This document shows, one piece after another, positions 50,350 through 60,242 of a DNA stretch of 64,000 nucleotides. Made by a program: the position numbers and the translations under genes. Every line of letters begins with the position of its first letter. Position 1 is the stretch's first letter. This DNA is from CAVSWT01 sp963782985 (GTDB lineage Bacteria > Bacteroidota > Ignavibacteria > Ignavibacteriales > Ignavibacteriaceae): assembly GCA_963782985.1 (NCBI GenBank), contig CAWALU010000006.1, positions 124,001-188,000 of the forward strand, read 5' to 3'. The notes under the pieces are model-generated. The model did not search any database, was not told the origin of the DNA, and worked only from the letters and a program-made list of their open reading frames with translations.

Positions 50350-51567
50350 ATGACTGAGAATCAAAAAGAACAACTTCAATTTAGTGATTATACGTTTATT
50401 TTATTTAAATGGAAAAAATTTCTTTTAATAAATCTGTTCTGTATTGCCGTTATAGTTACAATAATAGCTTTTTTGATTCCAAAAGAATATAGAGCAACAG
50501 CGACTGTCATGATTCCACAAAACGAGCAAATGGGTTTGGGCAGCTTAACCAATTTACTTGGGGGAAAATCATCAATAGCGGCAATGGGCTCAAAATTTTT
50601 CGGCGTAGTTAATACTTCGGAAGATGTGTTACTAGGAATTTTGTATAGCAGAAGAGCTTTAACCTCAACCATTTATAAATTTAAATTGCTGGATTATTAT
50701 GATATTGATGATAATAATATGGATAAAGCAATTAAGGCATTCAAAAGCGATATTTCAGCAGAGCCAAATGAATATGGTATGATTGATTTTAGTATTGTTA
50801 ATAAAAATCCTAAAAAAAGCGCTGAAATAGCAAATTTTATAGTTACGCTTGTAGATAGTCTTAATATTCAATTTAATATTGAAAGATCAAAACAGAATAG
50901 AACTTTTATTGAAAAAAGATACATTCAGAATGTAAGCGATTTAAAAAAAGCGGAAGATTCACTTTACAAATTTCAAAAAAAATATAATTTGGTAGCCATC
51001 CCCGAACAATTAGAAATCTCCGTAAAAGCTGCGGCTGAAATTGAAGCAGAACTGACTAAAAAGCAAATGCAGGCGTTTATTGTAAAGCAGCAATTTGGGG
51101 AGACTTCACCACAATATATTGCATTATCTTCTGAAATAAATTTATTAAATAAAAAAGTACAAGAACTTAAAAACTCTTCAAGTCTTAGCGCCTCTTCAAA
51201 TATTTTTTACCCTTTTAATGAAATGCCCGATATTGCTATTAAATATTTAAGAACATATAGAGAAGTTGAAATTCAACAGTCTATTTTAGAATTAGTAATG
51301 CCTATGTATGAACAAGCTAAAGTTGAAGAACAAAAAAGTATACCAACTATATTAATTATAGATAAAGCAGTTCCGCCTCAAATAAAGTATAGCCCAAGAA
51401 AATCTTTAATAATTATCGGGGTTCTTTTTCTTGCCGCCTTTATTTTGATCCCTCTAATTTTTTGGATGGAAATCACAATTACCAGAACAAATTATAGTAA
51501 TCCTCTTCAAATTAAATTGGCGCGCATATTTAGAAAAACTATCAGTTTTTACAAACTGAAATTTTAA
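50350..51567 (+). CDS. Wzz-type polysaccharide chain-length regulator
   Basis: A 405-residue inner-membrane protein of the Wzz/PCP family. It has TM1 (about 27-47, FLLINLFCIAVIVTIIAFLIP), YRATATVMIPQ, a periplasmic part with a long coiled coil (about 190-270, ERSKQNRTFIEKRYIQNVSDLKKAEDSLYKFQKK) and TM2 near 350-370 following VPPQIKYSPRKSLIII, the Pro-rich motif of the family. No tyrosine kinase domain follows, so it is the short form. It sets chain length with the polymerase encoded eight bases downstream. First gene of the polysaccharide operon. Confidence 0.85.
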   Translation: MTENQKEQLQFSDYTFILFKWKKFLLINLFCIAVIVTIIAFLIPKEYRATATVMIPQNEQMGLGSLTNLLGGKSSIAAMGSKFFGVVNTSEDVLLGILYSRRALTSTIYKFKLLDYYDIDDNNMDKAIKAFKSDISAEPNEYGMIDFSIVNKNPKKSAEIANFIVTLVDSLNIQFNIERSKQNRTFIEKRYIQNVSDLKKAEDSLYKFQKKYNLVAIPEQLEISVKAAAEIEAELTKKQMQAFIVKQQFGETSPQYIALSSEINLLNKKVQELKNSSSLSASSNIFYPFNEMPDIAIKYLRTYREVEIQQSILELVMPMYEQAKVEEQKSIPTILIIDKAVPPQIKYSPRKSLIIIGVLFLAAFILIPLIFWMEITITRTNYSNPLQIKLARIFRKTISFYKLKF

Positions 51568-51575
51568 TTTATAAT

Positions 51576-52916
51576 ATGAGTTTAATTTTAGTTTCAGTAA
51601 CCTCATTCCTTGGTGCTATTCTGGGTAAGCGGCTCTTTAAAAATTGGATGAATCACCTATCTTTGTACTGCATAATTATGGGCGCAATAATTTTTTTTTA
51701 CGAGCTGAAATTACTTCCATACGTTGATTTAATTCCCTTAGCCTGGTTTTTCATTATTTCTTCTTTTGTATCTTTTTTGTTTGGGATATTAACAGTAATT
51801 AGCGCAAGACAATTGCAATCAACAAATGAAATTATTTCTGAAAAAATTAATTTGGAATTGCCAATTTTTTCTGATAGTGGAAAAACTATTAAATATGCAA
51901 TATTGTTGTTGGGTTTAATAAGTATCTTTTCAGGACTTCAGCATTGGGCTGTGCTTATCAGTAAATTTGGAAGCATACCTGCAGTTTTAATAAATGCAAA
52001 CACTATTTATAGATTAAATGTAAATAGAGAAATTGAAGGGTTTATTCCCTATCTGCCCATTGTAGGATATGTGGCAATTTTCTTTGCGGGTATTTACGCT
52101 GCTTATAAAGGTAAATTTACATTTTTAACTTTTCTCCCTTTTATTGGAATTATTCTTAAAGAACTTGCGACCGTGGGCAGAGCTGGAATGTTATTAGCCT
52201 TGATGGAATTTATTTTTACATTTTCGCTTTTTAGAAATCTTCTCAAAAAAGATGCAAATAATAGTTTTAAGTTTTCAAAAAAGAATGCTGTTGTAGCATT
52301 TTTAATCTTGTTCATTTTTATCATAGCTAGCGCTTCATTTGTTAAATTGTTTAGAGGCTCTGCTGAATATTACTCCGGCGCAAGCAAGGAGCTTCGTGAA
52401 TTTAGACATAATTTAATTTTATCTCCTAGTATATATTTATATCTCAGCAGCGAAGTTGGCGTATTGAGTCAGTATGTAAAAGATAATAATGAAGAATTAA
52501 AATTCGGTCAAAATACTTTCTTACCTATTTATGATATTTTAGCAAAATTGGGAGCTTTTAAGCGGGTTAATGATGTTCAAAGAGGATATTTTATTCCTAT
52601 GTGGACTAACACCGGAACTTATATTAGAGAACTGCATTCAGATTTTGGTTCTGCCGGAATATATTTAGGACCTTATATTTTAGGATTATTAATAACATGG
52701 CTTTGGTTTAAGTTTTATAGAGAAAAAAGCCTAATTGTTTTTGTGTTCCTTGTATATATGTACTTGGTAGTAGGTTTTTCATTTCTAGAAATGGTTACGA
52801 GAATTTCATATTGGTTTGTTAGTTTGTTTGCCATAGTTTTATTAATACCGTTTTTAGAGAAAATTGCTATTTTAAAAGGCGGTAAAAATATTGTTAGACA
52901 ACCGATAGATTTTTAA
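51576..52916 (+). CDS. O-antigen/exopolysaccharide polymerase (Wzy-like)
   Basis: A 446-residue integral membrane protein with about 11-12 hydrophobic segments and a large extracytoplasmic loop around residues 250-350 (ASASFVKLFRGSAEYYSGASKELREF ... GAFKRVNDVQRGYFIPMW), typical of Wzy polymerases. The sequence TNTGTYIRELHSDFGSAGIYLGPYILG resembles oligosaccharide repeat-unit polymerases. Location between Wzz and Wzx supports the role. Wzy proteins are very divergent, so the assignment rests on topology and context. Confidence 0.75.
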   Translation: MSLILVSVTSFLGAILGKRLFKNWMNHLSLYCIIMGAIIFFYELKLLPYVDLIPLAWFFIISSFVSFLFGILTVISARQLQSTNEIISEKINLELPIFSDSGKTIKYAILLLGLISIFSGLQHWAVLISKFGSIPAVLINANTIYRLNVNREIEGFIPYLPIVGYVAIFFAGIYAAYKGKFTFLTFLPFIGIILKELATVGRAGMLLALMEFIFTFSLFRNLLKKDANNSFKFSKKNAVVAFLILFIFIIASASFVKLFRGSAEYYSGASKELREFRHNLILSPSIYLYLSSEVGVLSQYVKDNNEELKFGQNTFLPIYDILAKLGAFKRVNDVQRGYFIPMWTNTGTYIRELHSDFGSAGIYLGPYILGLLITWLWFKFYREKSLIVFVFLVYMYLVVGFSFLEMVTRISYWFVSLFAIVLLIPFLEKIAILKGGKNIVRQPIDF

Positions 52917-53054
52917 TCTATATTTTATGAAATTTTGCGTGCGCTCAATTATCATCCCAAATCTTTCTAACTGTTTTGAATTTCCAATAAACATCTCAAT
53001 AACCTTGCAATAAGAAAGGTCGCTGTTATCTTAGATAATAAATATACGGGACGG

Positions 53055-54527
53055 TTGTTAGCTAAAAATTCATTATATAATTTATTTGGTTATGCAATTC
53101 CTTTCGCTTTTGCTATTGTTCTTATTCCTCCCATTATTAAAGGGCTAGGAACCGAACGTTTTGGAGTCTTAAATTTAGCATGGATCGTAATAGGGTATTT
53201 CAGTTTTTTTGATTTTGGTATTGGGAGAAGTTTAACCAAAATTATTGCAGAAAAAATTGGATTAAATCAAACCAATCAAATTCCAGAAATATTTTGGACT
53301 TCATTTTTTTTAATGCTGATAGTTAGCTGTGCAATTTCTGGGGGGCTTATTATTATTGTTCCACTCGCAGTAAACAATTATTTAAATATTTCAAATAATC
53401 TTAAGTCCGAAACAATAAGTATATTTTATATGTTAGCTTTTGCCATACCTATTGTTTCTACAACAGCAGGTTTAAGAGGGGTTTTAGAAGCTTACCAAAA
53501 ATTTGGTATAATAAATATTGTTCGAGTATTTTTAGGAGTGTTTACATTCGCAGGTCCATTAATTGTTCTTCTATTTAGCAACAGCATGTTATGGATCGTT
53601 ATTTTTTTAATTTGCATCCGTCTTACCGTTTGGGCATTCTATTTATTGCAATGTTTCAAAATCAATAATGAAATTAAAAATAATTTAAAATTTGTATACA
53701 GGTTAATCAAACCCATTTTTAAATTTAGCGGTTGGATTACTGTTGCTAATGTAATTGGTCCTTTAATTCTTTACATAGATAGGTTTTTAATAGGTATTAT
53801 AATTTCGACAAAAGCTATTTCTTATTACTCTACTTCCTATGAAGTTACGACCAAATTACTTTTAGTTCCAAATGCTTTAGTAGCTGTTTTGTTTCCTGTG
53901 TTTTCAGCTAGTTTCTTTAAAGATCCCTCGCTATCCAAGAAACTTTTTATTAAGGGGACTAAATATATTTTTCTTATTTTATATCCATTAATTTTTTTAT
54001 TGGTTACATTTTCATATGAGGGAATATATATATGGCTTGGAGAAGAATTTGCTCTAAACAGTTATTTAGTAATGAAATTGCTGGCTATAGGAATTTTGTT
54101 TAACAGCTTATCTTATATTCCATTCAATTTTCTTCAAGGCGTAGGTAAGCCTAACATTCCGGCCATTTTAAATTTAATTGAACTGCCTTTATATTTTGCC
54201 GCGATGTGGTGGGCGGCGTTAACCTGGGGAATTAGCGGCGTTGCATTTGTCTGGCTAATTAGAATTTTGGTTGATATGTTCTTATTATTCTATATAACGA
54301 ATAGAATTTATAAAATTAATTTTGGATCCCGACTTATAATAAATTTATTTTTCTTATTAGTTAGCGGATTATTGCTCCCTTTAATATTTAATAACTTAAT
54401 AGTAAAATCAATTATTGCAATTTTAATGATGTCTGCATTTATTTTTGTTGCCTGGAAATACTTCTTATTCGCTGATGAAAAGAAATTCCTTTTTTCTAAG
54501 CTACCATTTTTTAACAATATAAAATAA
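53055..54527 (+). CDS. Wzx-type polysaccharide flippase
   Basis: A 490-residue membrane protein of the MVF/polysaccharide-transporter superfamily with about 12-14 helices. The N-terminus KNSLYNLFGYAIPFAFAIVLIPPIIKGLGTERFGVLNLAW is typical of Wzx. The start is TTG 53055; the frame stays open upstream to about 52980 without ATG, so a longer form is possible. Wzx flips undecaprenyl-PP-linked repeat units to the periplasm for Wzy. It lies 138 bases after the polymerase gene, with no gene recognised between. Confidence 0.8.
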   Translation: MLAKNSLYNLFGYAIPFAFAIVLIPPIIKGLGTERFGVLNLAWIVIGYFSFFDFGIGRSLTKIIAEKIGLNQTNQIPEIFWTSFFLMLIVSCAISGGLIIIVPLAVNNYLNISNNLKSETISIFYMLAFAIPIVSTTAGLRGVLEAYQKFGIINIVRVFLGVFTFAGPLIVLLFSNSMLWIVIFLICIRLTVWAFYLLQCFKINNEIKNNLKFVYRLIKPIFKFSGWITVANVIGPLILYIDRFLIGIIISTKAISYYSTSYEVTTKLLLVPNALVAVLFPVFSASFFKDPSLSKKLFIKGTKYIFLILYPLIFLLVTFSYEGIYIWLGEEFALNSYLVMKLLAIGILFNSLSYIPFNFLQGVGKPNIPAILNLIELPLYFAAMWWAALTWGISGVAFVWLIRILVDMFLLFYITNRIYKINFGSRLIINLFFLLVSGLLLPLIFNNLIVKSIIAILMMSAFIFVAWKYFLFADEKKFLFSKLPFFNNIK

Positions 54528-54626
54528 ATAACGCTTTCAAAGCTAGTTAATCCTTTATAAAATAATAAGATGTATTTTTTTTAATAAGATTGTTTAGAAA
54601 ATAAGTAAAAGAATATTTTTACAAAA

Positions 54627-55478
54627 ATGAAAAAAATTGCGGCGGTAGTTATATTTTATAACCCTGATGTTAAGGCGTTAAATAACTTAAAATCTTATAT
54701 TAATAACATAGACAAATTATATGCAATAGATAACTCGGACTTAATACTGAATAGTTTATTTAAAAAAAAATTAGCTGCAATAAATAAAGTAGTCTATATA
54801 CAAAATAAATCAAATTTGGGTATTGGGGTAGCTATAAATATAGGGGTTAAAAGAGCTATAGAAGATGGTTATGAATATTTATTAACTATGGATCAAGACA
54901 GCTATTTTGAAAAAGACGCATTAAAAATTTTATTCAATTTTATTGAAAGATTTCCAACCGCGGGAATATTATCTCCATATCATAAAAACAAATTCTTTAC
55001 CAATCCCCCAAAAAACATGGAATATGAGGAAATATTAGATGTAATGACCTCTGGGAATTTACTTAATCTTTCGGTAGTGCAAAAAGTTGGCTATTTTAAT
55101 GAAGAATATTTTATAGATTATGTCGATATCGAATATTGCTTAAGATTAAAGGAAAATGGATTTAGTATTATACGGGTTAATAATTCAATACTAAAACATA
55201 ACGAAGCCAATATTAGCAAAAAAACAATATTTGGTTCAATTATTTACCCCACAAATCACGCACCGACAAGGTGGTACTATAAAATGAGGAATTTTTTTTA
55301 TCTCCAAGGAAAATACAAGAAATCATTTAGTGAATATTTTATAAACGAGAAAATAAATATTAGAAATAATATTTTAAAAGTTTTGCTTTTTGAAAGTCAA
55401 AGAATGAAAAAAATTAAGATGATGATTAAAGGATATATAGATTTTAAGAAAAATGTGCGAGGTAAATTATTTTCTTAA
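54627..55478 (+). CDS. Glycosyltransferase family 2, rhamnosyltransferase-like
   Basis: A 283-residue GT2 enzyme of GT-A fold: AAVVIFYNPDVKALNNLKSY at the start, NKSNLGIGVAINIGVKRAIEDGYEYLLTMDQDSYF with the metal-binding DQD variant of DxD common in rhamnosyltransferases, then GNLLNLSVVQKVGYFNEEYFIDYVDIEYCLRLKENGF. The acceptor and donor are unknown; rhamnosyl is a family-based guess. It probably adds a residue to the lipid-linked repeat unit on the cytoplasmic side. Confidence 0.82.
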   Translation: MKKIAAVVIFYNPDVKALNNLKSYINNIDKLYAIDNSDLILNSLFKKKLAAINKVVYIQNKSNLGIGVAINIGVKRAIEDGYEYLLTMDQDSYFEKDALKILFNFIERFPTAGILSPYHKNKFFTNPPKNMEYEEILDVMTSGNLLNLSVVQKVGYFNEEYFIDYVDIEYCLRLKENGFSIIRVNNSILKHNEANISKKTIFGSIIYPTNHAPTRWYYKMRNFFYLQGKYKKSFSEYFINEKINIRNNILKVLLFESQRMKKIKMMIKGYIDFKKNVRGKLFS

Positions 55479-55542
55479 ATGTAAGTATTATATGCTTAAA
55501 GTTTCAGATGCCAGCAAGTTTTAAACCAATTCGGAGAAATTA

Positions 55543-56382
55543 TTGATTAGTCTTCCAAAAAATCTTAAAAAATTTTTAAAGCCTCTTTATAATATTATTC
55601 AATTAACAAAATTTAATGCACTGGACGCTATTGACAATATGATGGGTCGTAAAGATCCGTTAATCCCCCCCAGACGAATGATTTTTATAGGCGATGGAGA
55701 TTATAAGAAAATTGGGGAAGAATTTTTAAATTATTTTGTTGAATTAGGTTCTCTGTTGCCTAACCATAAAGTTTTGGATGTTGGCTGTGGAATAGGAAGA
55801 ATGGCGCTTCCATTAACAAAATATTTATCTTCCAAAGGCGAATATTGTGGTTTTGATATAGTTGAAGATGGAATTAATTGGTGCAATAATAATTTTACCT
55901 CAGCTTATCCTAATTTTCATTTTATGCATTCGGATATATATAATAAAACTTATAATCCCAATGGTAAAGAACTTTCTTCCAATTATAACTTTAAGTATGA
56001 AAATGATTTTTTTGATTTTGTATTTTTAACTTCTGTTTTTACCCACATGGAAACAAACGATGTAAAAAAATATTTAGAAGAAATTTCTCGTGTCACTAAA
56101 AAAAATGGAACATGTTTAATAACTTTTTTTTTAATTAATGAAGTATCAGATATGCTAATAAACGAAAAGAAATCTACCCGCAATCTTATTTATCCAATTG
56201 ATCAATACTCGCGTGCATTAAGTAAAGAGGTGCCGGAACATGCAATAGGATTTAATGAAGATTTTATTAAAGAATTATATGGGAAAAATAATTTTAGCAT
56301 CGAAAAAATTTTGTATGGCTCATGGTGCGGCAGGGAGCAATTTAGAAGTTATCAAGATATAATTATTGCGCGGAAGAATTAA
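55543..56382 (+). CDS. Class I SAM-dependent methyltransferase
   Basis: A 279-residue methyltransferase starting at TTG 55543. The N-terminal 60 residues carry a basic, partly hydrophobic stretch; VLDVGCGIGRMALPLTKYLS is motif I, FDIVEDGINW motif II, FDFVFLTSVFTHM and EISRVTKKNGTCLITFFL the later motifs. Similar proteins in polysaccharide clusters methylate sugar hydroxyls; substrate unproven here. It precedes the GT2-GT4 fusion by 43 bases. Confidence 0.82.
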   Translation: MISLPKNLKKFLKPLYNIIQLTKFNALDAIDNMMGRKDPLIPPRRMIFIGDGDYKKIGEEFLNYFVELGSLLPNHKVLDVGCGIGRMALPLTKYLSSKGEYCGFDIVEDGINWCNNNFTSAYPNFHFMHSDIYNKTYNPNGKELSSNYNFKYENDFFDFVFLTSVFTHMETNDVKKYLEEISRVTKKNGTCLITFFLINEVSDMLINEKKSTRNLIYPIDQYSRALSKEVPEHAIGFNEDFIKELYGKNNFSIEKILYGSWCGREQFRSYQDIIIARKN

Positions 56383-56425
56383 TAGTAGATGGTTATTGCA
56401 TTAAATTTATAAATCCCTTGGTAAC

Positions 56426-58498
56426 ATGAATTTTTCCATAATAATTATTAATTATAATCTTAGCGACGAAGTTAATAATTGCATAAACAGTCTTCTTAAA
56501 AATTTGGATCCATCTGATTTTGAGATAATTCTTGTGGATAATAACTCAGACGATAAATCTATTATAGATATAGCAGCGCGCTTTTCTTCTCTACAAAATA
56601 TAAAATTCACTTTTCTCCGAACTGAAATAAATTTGGGCTTTGGCATTGCTTGTAATTTAGCGGCTCAACAAGCCGCAAATTCAATTCTTTTTTTTCTTAA
56701 CCCAGATACATTAATAAATAATAATATTTTGGAACGCTTAAAAAATTTGTTCGAGAATAGTGATGATTTAGGAATAGTTGGACTCAATGTTAATGAAAAT
56801 GAAATTATGGATTTTTCTGCGGGATTTTTTCCGAATTATTTTTTTGAGTTTTTAAATATACTTTCTCTTGGAAGAATTGCTGAAGCCATATATGTAAAGT
56901 TAAAGGTTAAGTTTAGCCGAACAAAAATATTAGACGTTAATTGGGTTATGGGGGCTGCGCTTTTTATTTACAAAAAATCATTTGATCTAGTTAAAGGTTT
57001 CGATCCCCAATACTTTCTTTATTTTGAAGAAATGGATTTGTGCAAGAAAATTATTGACATGGGATTATCAGTAAAGTATATAGCAAACGTTAAAGTTGAG
57101 CATTTGGGAAGCGTTAGTTCAAAGAAAAATTACTATTTCTTTACTAAAATGATTTATAAGGGCAAATTACTTTTTTTTAAAAAACATTTTAGTAAAAAAA
57201 CTTTCGCTACATTTGGAAAATTAATGTTAGCGCATATCCAAAATCAAATCCTTTTATGGAAGGTATTAAAGCTAAAAAATGAAGCAAAAGCTATTGGCAA
57301 AATAAAAGCGTTTAACGAAATAAAAACCAAGATCAATTCTCCTGAGCAAATTTCATCTAAATTCAGACCCCATAAAAATATTGCTATAAATCTCTTTGCA
57401 ATAAGAAGTAAAATTGCAGGCGGAGGTAAATATGCCCAAAAGATAGTTGAAGAACTTTCAAAAATAGATTTTGAAAATCATTATTTTTTATTTTTATCGG
57501 AAAAAGCAAAAATTAATTTTAAAATTAAATCAGAAAATTTTCATTTAATAGTTTCTAAATTTAATCCAGAATCAGTTCTAACTAGAATTTTATGGGAACA
57601 ATTCATTTTACCGTTCAAATTATTTCAAATTAAACCCGAAATTATTTTTACGCCTACTGTTGCATTCCCTTTTTTATATAAAGGAAATTTTTTTACTACT
57701 ATTCATGATCTCGCATATAAAAGTAAAACCAAATATACATTTCTGCGTAGAAAATATGTTAAGTTGATAACAAAAATTTCGGCACAGAAATCAAAAATTT
57801 TATTTACAGTTTCAAATTTTTCTAAAAAGGAAATAGAAAATGAATTTAGATTGCGAAACAAAAAGATAGTAATAACTTATAATGGAGTTGAGGATATTTT
57901 TTTTAAAACCTATTCTACTGAGGAGAAATTATCATTCATTAATAAATATTCTTTAAGCGAAAATTTTATCCTTTATGTTGGCGCAATTGAGCCTGGCAAA
58001 AATTTAGATAAATTATTTATTGCATTTTCCATATTATTAAAAATTTATAAATATGATATTAAACTTGTAATTACATCTGGAATTGGTTGGAGTCAGGATA
58101 TAGTATTGAATCAACTTGGTGAATTAAGGATTAGGGAAAAAGTAATATTTCTACCATATATTGAGGAAAATGAATTGCCTCTTCTATATAAAACATCCAA
58201 AATGCTTGCATATTTATCAAACTATGAGGGGTTCGGAATTCCCGTGCTTGAGGCTATTGCCTCTGAAACACCAGTTTTAACTTCTCAATCGGAAGCAATC
58301 CAAGAATTCGCGGGTAACTCAGTTGTATCCACCGATCCTGATAATATTGATGAAATAGTTTCAAATATGATGAAAATTTTAACCGACACAGATTTTGTTT
58401 CTTCCAAAATTAAAGAAGGCAAAAATGTTGCGCAAAAATTTCAGTGGAAAAATTCAGCAAGAATAATTTACGATCAAATAATTCACTTTAATGCGTAA
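56426..58498 (+). CDS. Bifunctional glycosyltransferase: GT2 fused to GT4
   Basis: A 690-residue protein with two glycosyltransferase domains. Residues 1-230 are GT2 (FSIIIINYNLSDEVNNCINSLL, LVDNNSDDKS, NLGFGIACNLAAQQA, FLNPDTLI, FDPQYFLYFEEMDLCKKI). A helical linker follows at about 235-305. Residues 312-690 are GT4, GT-B fold (GGGKYAQKIVEELSKI, FTVSNFSKKEI, YNGVEDIF, LYVGAIEPGKNLDKLF, YEGFGIPVLEAIASETPVL with the E-x7-E motif). One protein could add two consecutive sugars. Sugar specificity is unknown. Standalone versions of both halves are typical in such loci. Confidence 0.88.
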   Translation: MNFSIIIINYNLSDEVNNCINSLLKNLDPSDFEIILVDNNSDDKSIIDIAARFSSLQNIKFTFLRTEINLGFGIACNLAAQQAANSILFFLNPDTLINNNILERLKNLFENSDDLGIVGLNVNENEIMDFSAGFFPNYFFEFLNILSLGRIAEAIYVKLKVKFSRTKILDVNWVMGAALFIYKKSFDLVKGFDPQYFLYFEEMDLCKKIIDMGLSVKYIANVKVEHLGSVSSKKNYYFFTKMIYKGKLLFFKKHFSKKTFATFGKLMLAHIQNQILLWKVLKLKNEAKAIGKIKAFNEIKTKINSPEQISSKFRPHKNIAINLFAIRSKIAGGGKYAQKIVEELSKIDFENHYFLFLSEKAKINFKIKSENFHLIVSKFNPESVLTRILWEQFILPFKLFQIKPEIIFTPTVAFPFLYKGNFFTTIHDLAYKSKTKYTFLRRKYVKLITKISAQKSKILFTVSNFSKKEIENEFRLRNKKIVITYNGVEDIFFKTYSTEEKLSFINKYSLSENFILYVGAIEPGKNLDKLFIAFSILLKIYKYDIKLVITSGIGWSQDIVLNQLGELRIREKVIFLPYIEENELPLLYKTSKMLAYLSNYEGFGIPVLEAIASETPVLTSQSEAIQEFAGNSVVSTDPDNIDEIVSNMMKILTDTDFVSSKIKEGKNVAQKFQWKNSARIIYDQIIHFNA

Positions 58499-58574
58499 TT
58501 GTTTTTGTGTTAATTTTGTAGATATATAGAAAGGTAAATAAACGGGTTATGTTTAATAATTTTTTAGGTAAGTA

Positions 58575-59321
58575 ATGCAGGATAGAATTCAAAAAGAAAA
58601 GGAATTTCATAATATCAGGTTTAACAAAGAAACCAGAGATTCATTGGATAAATATTATTCAATAAGCTTTTTAATTGAAGGTTTCTATCAAAATGAATTA
58701 TACCATTCATGCAAAAATAAAAGATTGCTAGAATATGGATGCGGATTAGGAAAGCATTCATTTGAACTCGCTAAAGTTGCCGGTGAAGTTTATTCAATTG
58801 ATATTTCAGATGTTGCAATTGATAAAGCCCAAAAAAAAGCCTTAAGCGAAAATGTAAATAATACTATTTTTAAAGTAATGAATGCTGAATCATTAGAATT
58901 TCCAAATGGTTTTTTTGACTCAGTTTGCGGAATTTCAATATTACATCATTTGGATTTAGAGGCGTCTTTATCAGAATTATCTCGCGTTTTAAAACCTGAT
59001 GGTAAAGCTTTTTTTATTGAACCCTTAGGGCATAATCCATTTATAAATCTTTTTCGAAAGTTAACTTCAAATTTGAGAACGGAAGACGAACATCCTTTGC
59101 TTAATAAGGATTTAATTTTATTGAATCAGTATTTTAGCGGCGTTAAAATAAAGTATTATTATTTAACTTGTCTTTTCACAATACCATTTAGAAATAAGAA
59201 AATGTTTGTTCCGCTGGTGAATTTTTTTAATGGTTTAGATCAGCTTTTATTTAAGATGGATTTTTTTAAATCTCAAGCATGGCAAGTAGTTATTGAAGTA
59301 AGCAACAAAAGATTAAAGTAA
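58575..59321 (+). CDS. Class I SAM-dependent methyltransferase
   Basis: A 248-residue protein. RLLEYGCGLGKHSFELAKVAG is SAM motif I, YSIDISDVAIDKAQKKA motif II, and FFDSVCGISILHHLDLEASLSELSRVLKPDGKAFFIEPLG the remaining motifs, as in Methyltransf_11/25 proteins. ALGHNPFINLFRKLT-type sequence (LGHNPFINLFRKLT) is frequent among methyltransferases of O-antigen clusters. Substrate unknown. It is 76 bases after the fusion glycosyltransferase. Confidence 0.85.
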   Translation: MQDRIQKEKEFHNIRFNKETRDSLDKYYSISFLIEGFYQNELYHSCKNKRLLEYGCGLGKHSFELAKVAGEVYSIDISDVAIDKAQKKALSENVNNTIFKVMNAESLEFPNGFFDSVCGISILHHLDLEASLSELSRVLKPDGKAFFIEPLGHNPFINLFRKLTSNLRTEDEHPLLNKDLILLNQYFSGVKIKYYYLTCLFTIPFRNKKMFVPLVNFFNGLDQLLFKMDFFKSQAWQVVIEVSNKRLK

Positions 59322-59441
59322 AATTCTTGAAGTTCAATTTTTTATAATTACCAAACCTATTTATAGGATTAAATCATTTTTTCATTTTCAATTTAACTTT
59401 CAACTTAAATTTTCTATTTATAATATTTTGGAATTCATAAT

Positions 59442-60242
59442 ATGCAAATTGATTTAAGTATCGTTATTATAACCTGGAAAATGAGAGACCTTCTGCAGAA
59501 ATGTCTTACCACAATTTATCAATATACGAGTGAAATAAAATTTGAGATAATTCTTATTGATAATAATTCTCAGGATGGAACTGTTGAAATGATTGAAAAT
59601 TCATTCCCTCAAATTCAATTGATTAAAAATGAGGTGAATAGAGGAGTAGCGCCTGCAAGAAACCAAGGACTAAAACTGGCGCTCGGTAAATATATACTTA
59701 TTCTTGATGCCGATATGGAATTAATAGAAAACTCCATTCTTTCTTTATTTAAATTTATGGAACGAACTCCCTCCTGCGGAATTGTTGGCGCGAAGCTAGT
59801 TGATTCTTATAAAAATCTACAATACTCATGTAAACGATTTCCATCTTTTTTTGCGCTTGTTTTTCGTAGACTGGAAAATTTTTCCTTGATAGAAAATTCT
59901 AAAACTTTAAGTCGTCATATGATGAAAGAGTGGGATCATAAAAGCATAAAAGAGGTTGATTATTTAATTGGCGCTTGTCAATTCTTTCGTAAAGAAGTTA
60001 TTGATAAAATAGGATTTTACGATGATAAAATATTTTATGGACCGGAAGATATAGATTTTTGTCTTAGGGTTTGGAATGGGGGATGGAAGGTTTGTTATTT
60101 TCCATTAACTCAAATTATTCATCACGAACAAAGAATTACCAAAAATAATTTTTTTTCAGCAATAACCTTTAAGCATTTATTAGGCATAATTTATATATAC
60201 CTAAAATATAAAGGTAGAATCAAAGTTCACACAGCTAAATGA
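59442..60242 (+). CDS. Glycosyltransferase family 2
   Basis: A 266-residue GT2: LSIVIITWKMRDLLQKCLTTIYQY, ILIDNNSQDGTVEMI, NEVNRGVAPARNQGLKLALGKYILILDADMEL with the metal-binding DAD, FYGPEDIDFCLRVWNGGWKV at the acceptor side. The C-terminus ends with a hydrophobic stretch (FKHLLGIIYIYLKY), suggesting membrane contact. Its stop overlaps the start of the polyprenyl-phosphate sugar transferase by four bases, so both probably act consecutively on the lipid carrier. Confidence 0.87.
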   Translation: MQIDLSIVIITWKMRDLLQKCLTTIYQYTSEIKFEIILIDNNSQDGTVEMIENSFPQIQLIKNEVNRGVAPARNQGLKLALGKYILILDADMELIENSILSLFKFMERTPSCGIVGAKLVDSYKNLQYSCKRFPSFFALVFRRLENFSLIENSKTLSRHMMKEWDHKSIKEVDYLIGACQFFRKEVIDKIGFYDDKIFYGPEDIDFCLRVWNGGWKVCYFPLTQIIHHEQRITKNNFFSAITFKHLLGIIYIYLKYKGRIKVHTAK

